Part shown: piece by piece, positions 1 to 9,547 of the stretch
How the letters are laid out: each line of letters begins with the position of its first letter
How positions within the stretch are numbered: the first letter of the stretch is position 1
From: Streptomyces sp. BK208
Lineage (GTDB): Bacteria > Actinomycetota > Actinomycetes > Streptomycetales > Streptomycetaceae
Direction of reading: 5' to 3'
Length of the DNA: 64,000 nt
NCBI RefSeq assembly: GCF_004364245.1
Contig: NZ_SOAV01000003.1
Span: 62,001 to 126,000 of the forward strand
Notes under the pieces: generated by a model
The model's database searches: none
What the model saw: the letters and a program-made list of their open reading frames with translations, nothing else
Told to the model about the DNA's origin: nothing
Translations under genes and position numbers: made by a program

Positions 1-148
1 GTGCCGTCTGAGCCGCGTGGTCGACGCCGGTCACCTTGGGGGTGCCGCAGCAGCAGTCGCGGCAGACGGTGACGCGGCACGGCACGGAGCCGGCCGCCGT
101 CTCGGTCCGGGCGTCGTCGGTGGTGGGTCCGGTCGGCGTTGCGGGCAT
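1..148 (-). CDS. (2Fe-2S) ferredoxin-like protein, N-terminal part (cut by window edge)
   Basis: The ATG at 148 opens a frame that runs off the left edge after 49 codons. About 20 polar, Thr-rich residues are followed by the Cys-rich motif VTVCRDCCCGTPK and then VDHAAQ. That motif is typical of the small thioredoxin-fold (2Fe-2S) ferredoxins that actinobacteria keep in cobalt/cobalamin loci. A GGAGAGAGGG ribosome-binding stretch lies about 7 bases upstream. A cobalamin riboswitch directly upstream says the gene is controlled by B12, so a role in cobalt or cobalamin handling is likely, though inferred. The C-terminal half, with any further cysteines, is not visible. Confidence 0.7.
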   Translation of the reverse strand, partial: MPATPTGPTTDDARTETAAGSVPCRVTVCRDCCCGTPKVTGVDHAAQTA

Positions 149-199
149 GCGGTGCCGTCCCTCTCTCCGGGGAGATCCGCCCCGGTGGTCCGTCGAGGA

Positions 200-356
200 G
201 GCGACCGCGTGAGTCTCCTGGCTCTCGGGTCGATGCCCGCCCCGGCCTTCCCACCCGCTGCCGGGCAGTGGCCTGTCGGGACGCGCTCGCCGATCACAGT
301 GGCGGGACCGCGCCGGATTCGCACCGGCTTCCTCGTCCGCCGTCGCCCTGTCGCCG
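200..356 (-). promoter_or_regulatory. Cobalamin (AdoCbl) riboswitch
   Basis: Read on the minus strand this leader carries the conserved cobalamin-riboswitch blocks in order: AAGCCGGTGCGAATCCGGC, then CCCGCCACTGTGA, then GGCCACTGCCC (263-273), then GGGAAGGCC and GAGAGCCAGGAGACTCACGC (208-227). A GGCGAC/GTCGCC pairing can close the element. It ends about 50 bases before the ATG of the ferredoxin-like gene at 148. In this family bound adenosylcobalamin lowers expression of the downstream gene, often by hiding the ribosome-binding site. No U-tract terminator follows, so translational control is the likelier mode. Confidence 0.93.
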
Positions 357-657
357 CCATCCTCCCATCCGGGCAGGCCGTGCCGCGTACCCGGTTCCGG
401 CCGTCGCCCCGGCTCCCGGGGTGGCGGCGCCCGCGCGGGGGGGGCAGGTTCAGCCAGGCTCAACCTGCCCTTGCGGATGGGGCGTTGTTCGCGGCTCAGG
501 ATGCCGGCGTGGGGACCTCCCCGTTCCGCCGTCCTTCGAAGGAGATCCTGTCCGGTATGCGCTGGAGCGTGCTGCTCGCCGCCGCCGACTGCCGGCGACC
601 GCGAGTGTCACGCTGACCCTGCGCCGCGCGGGAGACTCCGGTCGCGCGCCGCCCCCG
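357..657. other. Intergenic stretch, no gene recognised
   Basis: This lies between the riboswitch leader and the end of the receiver gene. It should hold the promoter for the riboswitch transcript (minus strand), but no convincing -10/-35 pair stands out. A 19-codon ORF at 557-616 (plus) has a fair ribosome-binding site but nothing else in its favour. Confidence 0.5.
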
Positions 658-1103
658 TCAGGCCCGGCGCCGGGGCAGTCGTACCACCTGCACGAAGAAG
701 TCGTCGATCTGGCGGACGGCGGCGATGAACTGGTCCAGGTCGACGGGCTTGGTGACGTAGGCGTTCGCGTGCAGCCGGTAGCTGCGCAGGATGTCCTCCT
801 CGGCGGACGAGGTGGTGAGCACGACCACGGGGATGTCGCTCAGGCCGTCGTCGGACTTGATCTGCTCCAGCACCTGGCGCCCGTCGTACTTGGGCAGGTT
901 GAGGTCGAGCAGGATGAGATCGGGACGCGGGGCCTCGCTGTGCCGGCCGCGCCGGTAGAGGAAGTCGAGGGCCTCCTCGCCGTCCCGCACGACGTGCAGG
1001 GTGTTGCCGATCTTGTTGTCCTCGAACGCCTCGCGGGTCATCAGTTCGTCGCCCGGGTCGTCCTCCACGAGGAGTACGTCGATGGGGGTCGCGTCGTAGG
1101 TCG

Positions 1104-1107
<4 letters not shown>
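658..1107 (-). CDS. Stand-alone response regulator receiver (Rcp1-like)
   Basis: This 149-residue protein is a receiver domain only. It has the acidic pair EDD near residue 14, the phospho-acceptor Asp in LILLDLNLPKYDG, the Thr-Thr switch residues (VVLTTSS) and the conserved Lys in YVTKPVD. There is no output domain, as in the Rcp1/phytochrome-type receivers that pass phosphate between proteins. Its ATG overlaps the TGA of the upstream sensor kinase (1104-1107), so the two are translationally coupled and almost certainly partners. The longer upstream extension of the frame is a shadow of the kinase gene. It probably relays phosphate from the kinase or tunes the SpoIIE phosphatase encoded first in the operon. 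Confidence 0.9.
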
Positions 1108-2741
<1,634 letters not shown>

Positions 2742-2759
2742 CGTTCTCGTTCGCCCGTC

Positions 2760-3986
2760 TCATTTCCAGCTCAGGTGCAGCACGGCCACGTCGTCGGCGA
2801 GACCGCCCTGGCTCTCCGCGAGCGACTCGGTCCGCTCGATCAGCTCGTCGACGAAGGCGTCCGGGGGCAGCGCGGCCACCTCCCGCGCTATCCGCAGCAG
2901 TCCCTCCTCGCCCAGCCGTTCCCTGCCGCGGCCGACGTGGCCCTCGAAGAGCCCGTCGGTGAACAGCACCAGGGCCGCGTCCGCCGGTATCTCCAGCTCC
3001 CGCACCGGCCAGCGCGCCAGGTCGGGCACGACGCCGAGCGCGGGGCCGCCGTCGACCTCCACCCATTCCACGCGGCCGCCGGTGCGCAGCAGCAGTCCGG
3101 GGTGGCCGGCGCGGATCATCCGCACGTGCGGTTCCCCCGGTTCCCGGGTGAGGCTCGTGAGCGTGGCGAAGACCTGCGGGCCGCCGCGCTCGGCCACCAG
3201 GATCTCCTCCAGCCTGGCTATCTGCTCGGTGCCGGTGACGCCGCTGAGCACCAGGGTTCGCCAGGCGATGCGCAGGGCGACTCCGAGGGCCGCCTCGTCG
3301 GGCCCGTGTCCGGAGACGTCGCCGATGAGCGCGTGCACGGCGCCGTCGGTGCTCTGCACGATGTCGTAGAGGTCGCCGCCGAGCAGGGCGTGGGCACGGC
3401 CGGGCCGGTAACGCGTCACGACCTCCACCGCGCCGTCGTTCACCAGGGGGCGGGGCAGCAGGCCGCGCTCGAGCCGCGCGTTCTCCTGGGCCTGCATCTG
3501 GCTCGCCTGCAGGGCCACGGCTGCCTGCTCGGCCTGCTTGCGCTGGATCGCGTAGCGCACCGCCCGCCCGAAGAGCTCGGGCTCGACGCGCCCCTTGACC
3601 AGGTAGTCCTGGGCTCCGGCGGCCACCGCCGCCAGCCCGGTCTCCTCCTCCGCGAGGCCGGTGAGCACGACCACGGCGACCTGCTCGGCGTGCGCCCGGA
3701 TTCCGGACACGGCCTCCAGGCCCTGCGTGTCGGGCAGGTTCAGGTCCAGCAGGACGCAGTCCGGCATCTCGGCCGCGAGCGCCTCGCGCGCCTCGGCCAT
3801 CGAGCGGACCCAGCGCAGGCCCATCGTCAGTGTGCTGTCGGCGACGAGCTCCTCGACCAGCAGGGCGTCGCCCGGATCGTCCTCCACCAGGAGCACGGAG
3901 GGTTCCCACCACTGCGAGGGTGCTCCCGGGTCGTCACTCCCGATGGGCGCGGGCGCTCTCATGGCCCATGACTGTGACACCGACAC
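2760..3986 (-). CDS. Response regulator fused to PP2C-type SpoIIE phosphatase (RsbU/RsbP-like)
   Basis: A 408-residue fusion. An N-terminal receiver (about 28-145) has the EDD acidic pair, the acceptor Asp in CVLLDLNLPD and Lys in DYLVKGRVE. A coiled coil (about 145-185) leads into a PP2C/SpoIIE domain (about 190-405) with the metal-binding aspartates in GGDLYD, IGDVSGHGPDE, LFTDGLFEG and DDVAVL. Such proteins dephosphorylate anti-sigma-factor antagonists and so feed sigma-factor partner switching. A GTG at 3986 with GGGAG just upstream is preferred over the ATG at 3962, which has no ribosome-binding site. It heads the operon with the kinase and receiver. No anti-sigma or antagonist gene sits beside it, so the target lies elsewhere. 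Confidence 0.9.
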   Translation of the reverse strand: MSVSQSWAMRAPAPIGSDDPGAPSQWWEPSVLLVEDDPGDALLVEELVADSTLTMGLRWVRSMAEAREALAAEMPDCVLLDLNLPDTQGLEAVSGIRAHAEQVAVVVLTGLAEEETGLAAVAAGAQDYLVKGRVEPELFGRAVRYAIQRKQAEQAAVALQASQMQAQENARLERGLLPRPLVNDGAVEVVTRYRPGRAHALLGGDLYDIVQSTDGAVHALIGDVSGHGPDEAALGVALRIAWRTLVLSGVTGTEQIARLEEILVAERGGPQVFATLTSLTREPGEPHVRMIRAGHPGLLLRTGGRVEWVEVDGGPALGVVPDLARWPVRELEIPADAALVLFTDGLFEGHVGRGRERLGEEGLLRIAREVAALPPDAFVDELIERTESLAESQGGLADDVAVLHLSWK

Positions 3987-4110
3987 AATGCTCCCGTCCG
4001 TCTCCCCGTCCGTACGTCACAGAGGCTCCTGCTGCCGAAGAGCACCTGCGGAGAGCTTACCTGGCTCATTCGTCCATATGTTCCCGTCGGGTCACAACGG
4101 GCCCGCCGGG

Positions 4111-5136
4111 TCACGCAGTCCGTTCGGGGACGGCCGGGAGGATCTTCTCGGTGATGTCGAGGAGGGCGGCGTCGTCCGGGAGGGCGCCGGTCTCGCTCCA
4201 CACGGTGATCTCGTAGTAGCCGCCGCGGTCCTTCGCGCCGAGGGCCACGGACAGGGTTCTGGCCAGGGGACCCTGTTCGACGGGTCCGCCGGATCCGCCG
4301 CCGCCGAGATCGATCTCGAGCCGCATGGTGTGGTCCGAGAAGATGACCGCGGACCGGCCGAGGACCTCGAGCTTCTTGACGTCCGTCTCCTCTCCGAACT
4401 CCATCAGTTTCACGTACTGGGCGATCGAGAGGTCGTTGTAGGTGGCCGAGACGTTGACGGTGTAGGTGTCGAACTCGACCTCCGCTTCCGGCCGGGCGAC
4501 CTTGCCGTCGGTCAGGGGAGCGGTGTCGCTGGAGGCGGACGCCCAGCTCGCGGTCTCCGCCGGCGTGCCGAGGAGGCGGGGCAGGTCGGTCCTGTTGAGC
4601 GCCTTGCACAGGTCGTCGCCGGTCACCGCCCGTGGCGTCTTCGTGTACGCGCTCGGCAGCGGCTCGTCCTCTCCGGTGGGACAGGAGGCGGCGGCCTGCG
4701 GGGTGCCGTGGGCGTCGGAGGGCATCAGTTCCGGGCCCAGCCACAGCGCGGCCGCGAGCGCCGCGAACACGGCGATCGCGGCGGCCGCCTGGCCCCAGGC
4801 GTTGGGCTCCTTCTCCTGGACTGCCGGGGCGGGAGGCTGCTGCGCCGGGACCTGAGGCTGGGGCTGCGGCAGCGGCCGGCCGTCGGCGTCGGCGTCGGGC
4901 GCCGTCGAGTCGGCGGGGGCGGCCGGGGCGGGGTGGCGTCGTGCGCGCAGGGCCTGGATCACCGTGTGGACGCGCACGGCGGTGAACAACAGGAAGGCCG
5001 CACCGATGGCGGCCGGGACCCACTCGCCGTCGTCGAGGGCCAGATACATGAGGCGTACGCCGAACACCGAGCCGACGACGACGAGGAGGGGTTCGCGAAT
5101 CCAGAAGGGCAGGAGACGCACGATGAGACCGAGCAT
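4111..5136 (-). CDS. DUF6215-like membrane protein
   Basis: A 341-residue protein with no assignable activity. Two or three hydrophobic helices fill the first 62 residues, then a Pro/Ala-rich linker with PQPQPQ leads to a further helix (about 118-135, AAAAIAVFAALAAALWLG). The C-terminal part is an extracytoplasmic domain with a conserved look (LCKALNRTDLPRLLGTP, EFDTYTVNVSATY), matching my memory of DUF6215 proteins in Streptomyces. The extra N-terminal membrane segments are unusual for that family. It is transcribed alone; the gene upstream is a pseudogene. The function is unknown. Confidence 0.7.
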   Translation of the reverse strand: MLGLIVRLLPFWIREPLLVVVGSVFGVRLMYLALDDGEWVPAAIGAAFLLFTAVRVHTVIQALRARRHPAPAAPADSTAPDADADGRPLPQPQPQVPAQQPPAPAVQEKEPNAWGQAAAAIAVFAALAAALWLGPELMPSDAHGTPQAAASCPTGEDEPLPSAYTKTPRAVTGDDLCKALNRTDLPRLLGTPAETASWASASSDTAPLTDGKVARPEAEVEFDTYTVNVSATYNDLSIAQYVKLMEFGEETDVKKLEVLGRSAVIFSDHTMRLEIDLGGGGSGGPVEQGPLARTLSVALGAKDRGGYYEITVWSETGALPDDAALLDITEKILPAVPERTA

Positions 5137-5169
5137 TCGGTGATCTCACCAGGGCACGTTCGCCGCGGC

Positions 5170-5611
5170 CGTGATGGAGGCCACAATTCCGGCCCGGTAC
5201 CCAACCGTGATCGAACGGGGCCGGCGCCCGCCTCCGCCCGGGGCCCGTCGTACGACCGGTGAAGGGCTCCGGATGCGGCATCCTGCGCACCGCGCAGAAG
5301 GCGTGGGCGGAGACCGCCGGGGCGCAGTGGCCGGACGGGGCGAGGTGCCGGACGGCCGACAGGCCCGCGGTCTCGGCAGGCCGGTGACGCCGCCGCAGCG
5401 GGTCACGCCGGCCCGGAGGCAGTCGACGACCGGACCGCCGGGGCCGTCGACGAGGTCGGCGAAGTCCTGGGCGGTGGAGGCGTGCTCCCCCGCGGTGATC
5501 TCCGGCCGCGCCGGTCCCCGCTCGCGCAGCCCGTAGCCCGCGGCCCCTCCAGGTCCGCCGCGGCGACCGGCCCCTCCAGATCCGCCGCGGCGACCGGCTC
5601 CTCCTCCGGTC
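5170..5611 (-). pseudogene. Decayed enolase-superfamily gene (mandelate racemase/muconate lactonising type), C-terminal remnant
   Basis: No frame is open across this stretch, but three minus-strand frames in succession spell an enolase-superfamily barrel. The first gives EEPVAAADLEG, the usual EEP motif. After a frameshift comes LRERGPARPEITAGEHAS and VDCLRAGVTRCGGVTGL, with the third metal-ligand Glu and the (V)TRCGG strand. After a second frameshift comes APSGHCAPAVSAHAFCAVRRM, with the catalytic-region His. A 27-base in-frame duplication of the EEP segment adds to the damage. The N-terminal capping domain is gone. It lies between the DUF6215-like gene and the ABC exporter. Frames and motifs are seen directly; the family name rests on motif recognition. 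Confidence 0.72.
5544..5597. repeat. Tandem duplication, 2 x 27 bp
   Basis: Two adjacent 27-base copies (5544-5570 and 5571-5597) differ by one base. On the minus strand they encode VAAADLEGP twice within the enolase-like pseudogene. A slippage duplication inside a dead gene is the simplest reading. Confidence 0.9.
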
Positions 5612-5650
5612 GCCGCGCCGGCCGGGCCCCGGTGGCGCGCCGGGCGCGTG

Positions 5651-7531
5651 TCACACCACCGGCACCGGGTCGGCCGGTCCGTGCGGGTCGCCGGGGCGGG
5701 CGGCCGGGACCGGGCGGCCGGTGGCGGGCTCGGCGCTCTCGCCGAGGAAGCCGCCCGACTGGTGCTGCCACAGCCGGGCATAGGCGCCGTCCGCGGCGAG
5801 CAGCTTCTCGTGGCTGCCCTGCTCGACGACGTGTCCGCGGTCGAGGACGACGAGCCGGTCCATGCCGGCGACGGTGCTCAGCCGGTGGGCCACCACGAGG
5901 GCCGTACGACCGTCCATCAGCCGCCACAGGGCGTCCTGGACGAGGAGCTCGCTCTCCGAGTCCAGTGCGCTGGTCGCCTCGTCGAGCAGCAGGATCGGGG
6001 CGTCGCGCAGGATGGCCCTGGCGAGTGCGACGCGCTGGCGCTGACCGCCCGACAGCTTCACGCCCCGCTCCCCCACCAGCGTGGCGAAGCCGTCGGGCAG
6101 CTGCTCGGCGAACTCGGTGACGTGCGCGGCCGCGGCGGCCGCGTGGACCTCCTCGTCGGTGGCGCCGGGCCGGGCGAAGGCGATGTTGTCCCGGAGGCTG
6201 CGGTGGAACATGGCGGGTTCCTGCGGGACGTAGGCGATCAGTGAGCGCAGGTCGCTCTGGCGCAGCCTGCTGATGTCCTGACCGCCGATCAGGATGCGCC
6301 CCCGGTCGAGGTCCGCCATCCGCAGCAGGAGCCGGGTGAGCGTGGTCTTGCCGCCTCCGGACCTGCCGACCAGCCCGATCCTCGCGCCCGCGGGCACGTC
6401 CAGGTCGAGTCCCCGGAAGATCGGCTCGGCGCCCGCGTGGGCGAAGGTCACCGCCTCGAAGCGGATACCGGTGTCCCGCGGCGCGAGCGGCTCGGGTGGG
6501 TCGGCGTCCAGCACCGTGGGCGGGTCCAGGAGCAGCTCGGTGAACTGCGCGGCCTCGGTCATGGAGCTTTCCAGCCGCCGGTAGATCTGGTTGAACTCGA
6601 ACATGATCTGGGTGGCGTTGGAGTAGTAGGTGAAGGCGACGACGACCTCCTCCACCGACTGGCCCGGGCCGCCGAAGGCGATGGCGACCAGCAGGCCCAG
6701 CACGTTGGTCAGGACGGACATGGGGGCGATCAGGGTGTCGACGCGCAGGTTGCCGTAGTCCCAGGACTTCAGCGTCAGGCGCCGCGACTCGGCGACCCGG
6801 CTGCGGTGTTCGTCTCCCTCCCGCCGTTCCGCCGCGAACGCCCGCACGGTCTCCATGTTCATGAGGCTGTCGGCGACGTGGCCGGAGACCAGGGCGACGG
6901 CCGCCTCCCGGTCGTTGACCAGCCGCTGCCGGCGGCGGATCAGCGGTGTCGCGGCGGCCACGGTCAGCGCGATCATCACGAACAGCCCGACGACGAGCAT
7001 CGGTTCGTAGCCCCACAGGACCACGGCACCGAAGACCAGGGGGACGAGACTGCCCACGATCCGGTACGTCACCGTGTCGACGAAGTCCTCGAAGCGCTTG
7101 CCGAAGCTGAGCACCCGCTTGGTGAGGGAGCCGGCGAAGTTGTCGTGGAAGAACGCGGCGTCCTTGGCGAGGAGTTCGTCCATGCCGCGCACGTAGAGGT
7201 GCTCCATGCCGAGGGCGTCCACGCGGTTCAGGCAGTGCTGCCCGATCCGCCACACCACCTCGGCGAGCAGCAGCGTCACCCCGAAGCCCAGCACGTACGG
7301 CAGTGCCGTGCCGAGGGTCAGGCCGCCGTCGTCGACGTCGGCGGCCTGACCGGCCAGCTTGGCGATGAGCAGGGGGGCGACGTAGCGGATGCCGATGTTG
7401 CCCACGGCGGGCAACAGCAGCGCGGGCAGGGCGAGTCGTCGTAGTCGCAGCAGTTCACGGCCGTAGTGGCGCAGCGCCAGGACGACCGCGCTCCTGCCCG
7501 GCGCCGCCCCTCGTGCGTCTGTGGTGCCCAT
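5651..7531 (-). CDS. ABC transporter, fused permease and ATPase (exporter type)
   Basis: A 626-residue half-transporter. A six-helix membrane domain (about 20-320) precedes a nucleotide-binding domain with Walker A GLVGRSGGGKTTL, Q-loop YVPQEPAMF, signature LSGGQRQRVALARAI, Walker B ILLLDEATSALDSE and H-loop VVAHRLSTVA. All catalytic residues are present, so it should work as a homodimer or with a partner half encoded elsewhere; no second half lies beside it. This architecture exports lipids, peptides or drugs, and the substrate cannot be told. The ATG at 7531 (GGGAG just upstream) is chosen over an in-frame upstream start at 7621 because the family begins near the first membrane helix. It appears monocistronic. 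Confidence 0.93.
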   Translation of the reverse strand: MGTTDARGAAPGRSAVVLALRHYGRELLRLRRLALPALLLPAVGNIGIRYVAPLLIAKLAGQAADVDDGGLTLGTALPYVLGFGVTLLLAEVVWRIGQHCLNRVDALGMEHLYVRGMDELLAKDAAFFHDNFAGSLTKRVLSFGKRFEDFVDTVTYRIVGSLVPLVFGAVVLWGYEPMLVVGLFVMIALTVAAATPLIRRRQRLVNDREAAVALVSGHVADSLMNMETVRAFAAERREGDEHRSRVAESRRLTLKSWDYGNLRVDTLIAPMSVLTNVLGLLVAIAFGGPGQSVEEVVVAFTYYSNATQIMFEFNQIYRRLESSMTEAAQFTELLLDPPTVLDADPPEPLAPRDTGIRFEAVTFAHAGAEPIFRGLDLDVPAGARIGLVGRSGGGKTTLTRLLLRMADLDRGRILIGGQDISRLRQSDLRSLIAYVPQEPAMFHRSLRDNIAFARPGATDEEVHAAAAAAHVTEFAEQLPDGFATLVGERGVKLSGGQRQRVALARAILRDAPILLLDEATSALDSESELLVQDALWRLMDGRTALVVAHRLSTVAGMDRLVVLDRGHVVEQGSHEKLLAADGAYARLWQHQSGGFLGESAEPATGRPVPAARPGDPHGPADPVPVV

Positions 7532-7646
7532 CACACTCCCGGTGGTTCGGAAGTCGGAATCTTCCCGTCGGACGGGGATCACAGTCCAGGCATTTACCGC
7601 GGACCGTCGAGAATCGGACACCGGGCTCCCGGCCCGCGCGAGGCTC

Positions 7647-8648
7647 TCAGAGGGTGAACCCGGCCGGGTAGGGGTCCGTGGGGTCGAGCAGGTACTGCGC
7701 GGTGCCGGTGATCCAGGCGCGGCCGGTGACGGACGGCAGGACCGCGGGGCGGCCGCCGACGGTCGTCTCCCCCAGGACGCGGCCGACGAAGCGGGAGCCG
7801 ATGAACGACTCGTTGACGAAGTCCCGTCCGGCAGGCAGCAGACCGCGGGCGTGCAACTGGGCCATCCGGGCGCTGGTGCCGGTGCCGCAGGGCGACCGGT
7901 CGAACCAGCCCGGGTGGATCGCCATGGCGTGCCGCGAGTGTTCCGCCGTCGAGCCGGGGGCCTCCAGGTAGACGTGGTGGCACAGGTCGATCTCCGGGTT
8001 CTCCGGGTGGGACACCGGGTTCTGCCCGTTGATCGCGTCCATGACGGCCAGCCCGGCGTCGAGCAGCGCCTGCTTGTGCGCCCGCCCGAAGGGGATGCCC
8101 AGGTCGTCGGTGCGGACGAAGGCGTAGAAGTTGCCGCCGTAGGCGATGTCGTAGCGCACCCGCCCGTGCCCGGGGACGTCCACGACCTGGTCCAGCGCGT
8201 GGCAGTACGAGGCGACGTTCTCCAGGGTCACCGATTCGGCGCGGCCCTCGCGCACCCGCACCCGGGCCGTGACGAGTCCCGCCGGGGTGTCCAGCCGTAC
8301 GGCGGTCTCCGGCTCGGTCACCTCGACCATGCCGGTCTCGACGAGGACCGTCGCGACACCGATGGTGCCGTGGCCGCACATCGGCAGGCAGCCGGACACC
8401 TCGATGAAGAGCACGCCGTAGTCGGCGTCCGGCCGGGTGGGCGGCTGCAGGACGGCCCCGGACATCGAGGCGTGCCCGCGTGGTTCGCACATGAGCAGGG
8501 TGCGCAGGTGGTCGCGTTCGGCGACGAACCGCCGGCGCCGCTCGGCCATCGTCGCGCCGGGGAGGACACCGACCCCGCCCGTGATCACGCGGGTGGGCAT
8601 GCCCTCGGTGTGCGAGTCGACGGCGTGGTAGCAGACCGTCGAACGCAT
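7647..8648 (-). CDS. 4-hydroxyproline 2-epimerase (proline racemase family)
   Basis: A 333-residue proline-racemase-fold enzyme. It has both catalytic thiols, in MCGHGTIG (about residue 90) and RSPCGTGTSA (about residue 250). The second thiol separates racemases and epimerases from the dehydratase branch, which carries Thr there. In the hydroxyproline pathway it converts trans-4-hydroxy-L-proline to cis-4-hydroxy-D-proline. It is the last of five minus-strand genes and starts two bases after the deaminase stop. The neighbours (DHDPS-family lyase, FAD and 2Fe-2S dehydrogenase subunits) support hydroxyproline rather than proline as substrate. 3-Hydroxyproline or proline remain possible. Confidence 0.88.
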   Translation of the reverse strand: MRSTVCYHAVDSHTEGMPTRVITGGVGVLPGATMAERRRRFVAERDHLRTLLMCEPRGHASMSGAVLQPPTRPDADYGVLFIEVSGCLPMCGHGTIGVATVLVETGMVEVTEPETAVRLDTPAGLVTARVRVREGRAESVTLENVASYCHALDQVVDVPGHGRVRYDIAYGGNFYAFVRTDDLGIPFGRAHKQALLDAGLAVMDAINGQNPVSHPENPEIDLCHHVYLEAPGSTAEHSRHAMAIHPGWFDRSPCGTGTSARMAQLHARGLLPAGRDFVNESFIGSRFVGRVLGETTVGGRPAVLPSVTGRAWITGTAQYLLDPTDPYPAGFTL

Positions 8649-8650
8649 CG

Positions 8651-9547
8651 TCAGTTCACCCCGGCGTCGACGAGGGCCTGGGTGGCGGCGCGTACGGCGG
8701 CCTCCGTCTCCGGGGCCAGCGGCTGCCGTGGCGGCCGGCAGGGACCGCCGCGGCGGCCGGTCAGCTCCCGGCCGAGCTTGATGGCCTGGACGAACTCCGT
8801 CCTGCTGTCCCACCGCAGCACCGGGTGCAGCCGCCGGTAGAGCGGCAGGGCCGTCTCCAGGTCGCCCCGGACGGCCGCCTCGTACAGGGCGAGGCAGGCC
8901 CGGGGGAAGACCTGCGGGTAGCCCGCGACCCAGCCCTTGGCACCGGCGACGGCAACCTCCAGCACGGTGTCGTCGGCACCGATCAGGAGGTCGAGGCCGG
9001 GTGCCAGTCCGGCGATCTCGTAGCAGCGCCGGACGTCGCCGGAGAACTCCTTGACCCCGACGACGAACCCCTCGGCGTGCAGCTTGGCCAGCAGGTCGGG
9101 GCGCAGATCCACCTTGGTGTCGACGGGGTTGTTGTACGCGATGACGGGCAGTCCTGCCGAGGCCACCCGTTCGAAGTGTTCGAGCACCGCGCGGTCGTCG
9201 GCGCGGTAGGCGTTGGGCGGCAGGCACATGACGGCCTGACAGCCCGCGTCCTTGGCGAAGCGGGCGTGCCGCTCGGCCTCGCGGGCGCCGTAGGCGCCGA
9301 CGCCCGGCATGACGGTGAACCCTTCGGGGGCGTTCGCGACGGCCGTCTCGACGACGCGGTCGCGCTCCTCGCAGGTGAGGGTCTGGTACTCGCCCAGCGA
9401 CCCGTTCGGTGCGACGCCGTGCATCCCCTGCCCGGCGAGGTGGGCGACGCTCTCGCCGTAGGCGCCGAAGTCGACCGAGAGGTCGTCGTGGAACGGGAGG
9501 CCGGTCGCGACGATGACGCCGTGCCAGGGCTTTCGGGTCTCGCTCAT
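8651..9547 (-). CDS. DHDPS-family lyase/deaminase, probably pyrroline-4-hydroxy-2-carboxylate deaminase
   Basis: A 298-residue (beta/alpha)8 enzyme of the dihydrodipicolinate synthase/N-acetylneuraminate lyase family. It has the early GSLGEYQTL motif, the YNNP motif with the catalytic Tyr, and the Schiff-base Lys in VGVKEFSGD. Next to an epimerase and a D-amino-acid-type dehydrogenase, the likely reaction is deamination of pyrroline-4-hydroxy-2-carboxylate to 2-oxoglutarate semialdehyde. Its ATG overlaps the TGA of the FAD oxidoreductase upstream (9547-9549). It is not expected to be a lysine-biosynthesis DapA given this company. An oxoglutarate-semialdehyde dehydrogenase for the next step is not in the window. 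Confidence 0.85.
   Translation of the reverse strand: MSETRKPWHGVIVATGLPFHDDLSVDFGAYGESVAHLAGQGMHGVAPNGSLGEYQTLTCEERDRVVETAVANAPEGFTVMPGVGAYGAREAERHARFAKDAGCQAVMCLPPNAYRADDRAVLEHFERVASAGLPVIAYNNPVDTKVDLRPDLLAKLHAEGFVVGVKEFSGDVRRCYEIAGLAPGLDLLIGADDTVLEVAVAGAKGWVAGYPQVFPRACLALYEAAVRGDLETALPLYRRLHPVLRWDSRTEFVQAIKLGRELTGRRGGPCRPPRQPLAPETEAAVRAATQALVDAGVN

Noticed and set aside
31..360. 109-codon minus-strand frame
   Set aside because: It crosses the cobalamin riboswitch and overlaps the ferredoxin gene in another frame.
557..616. 19-codon plus ORF with AAGGAG upstream
   Set aside because: No conservation evidence or context; composition is not distinctive. Kept only as a note.
5403..7253. 616-codon minus frame overlapping the ABC exporter
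   Set aside because: Shadow frame; only its last part (5572-5611) matters, as the first segment of the enolase-like pseudogene.
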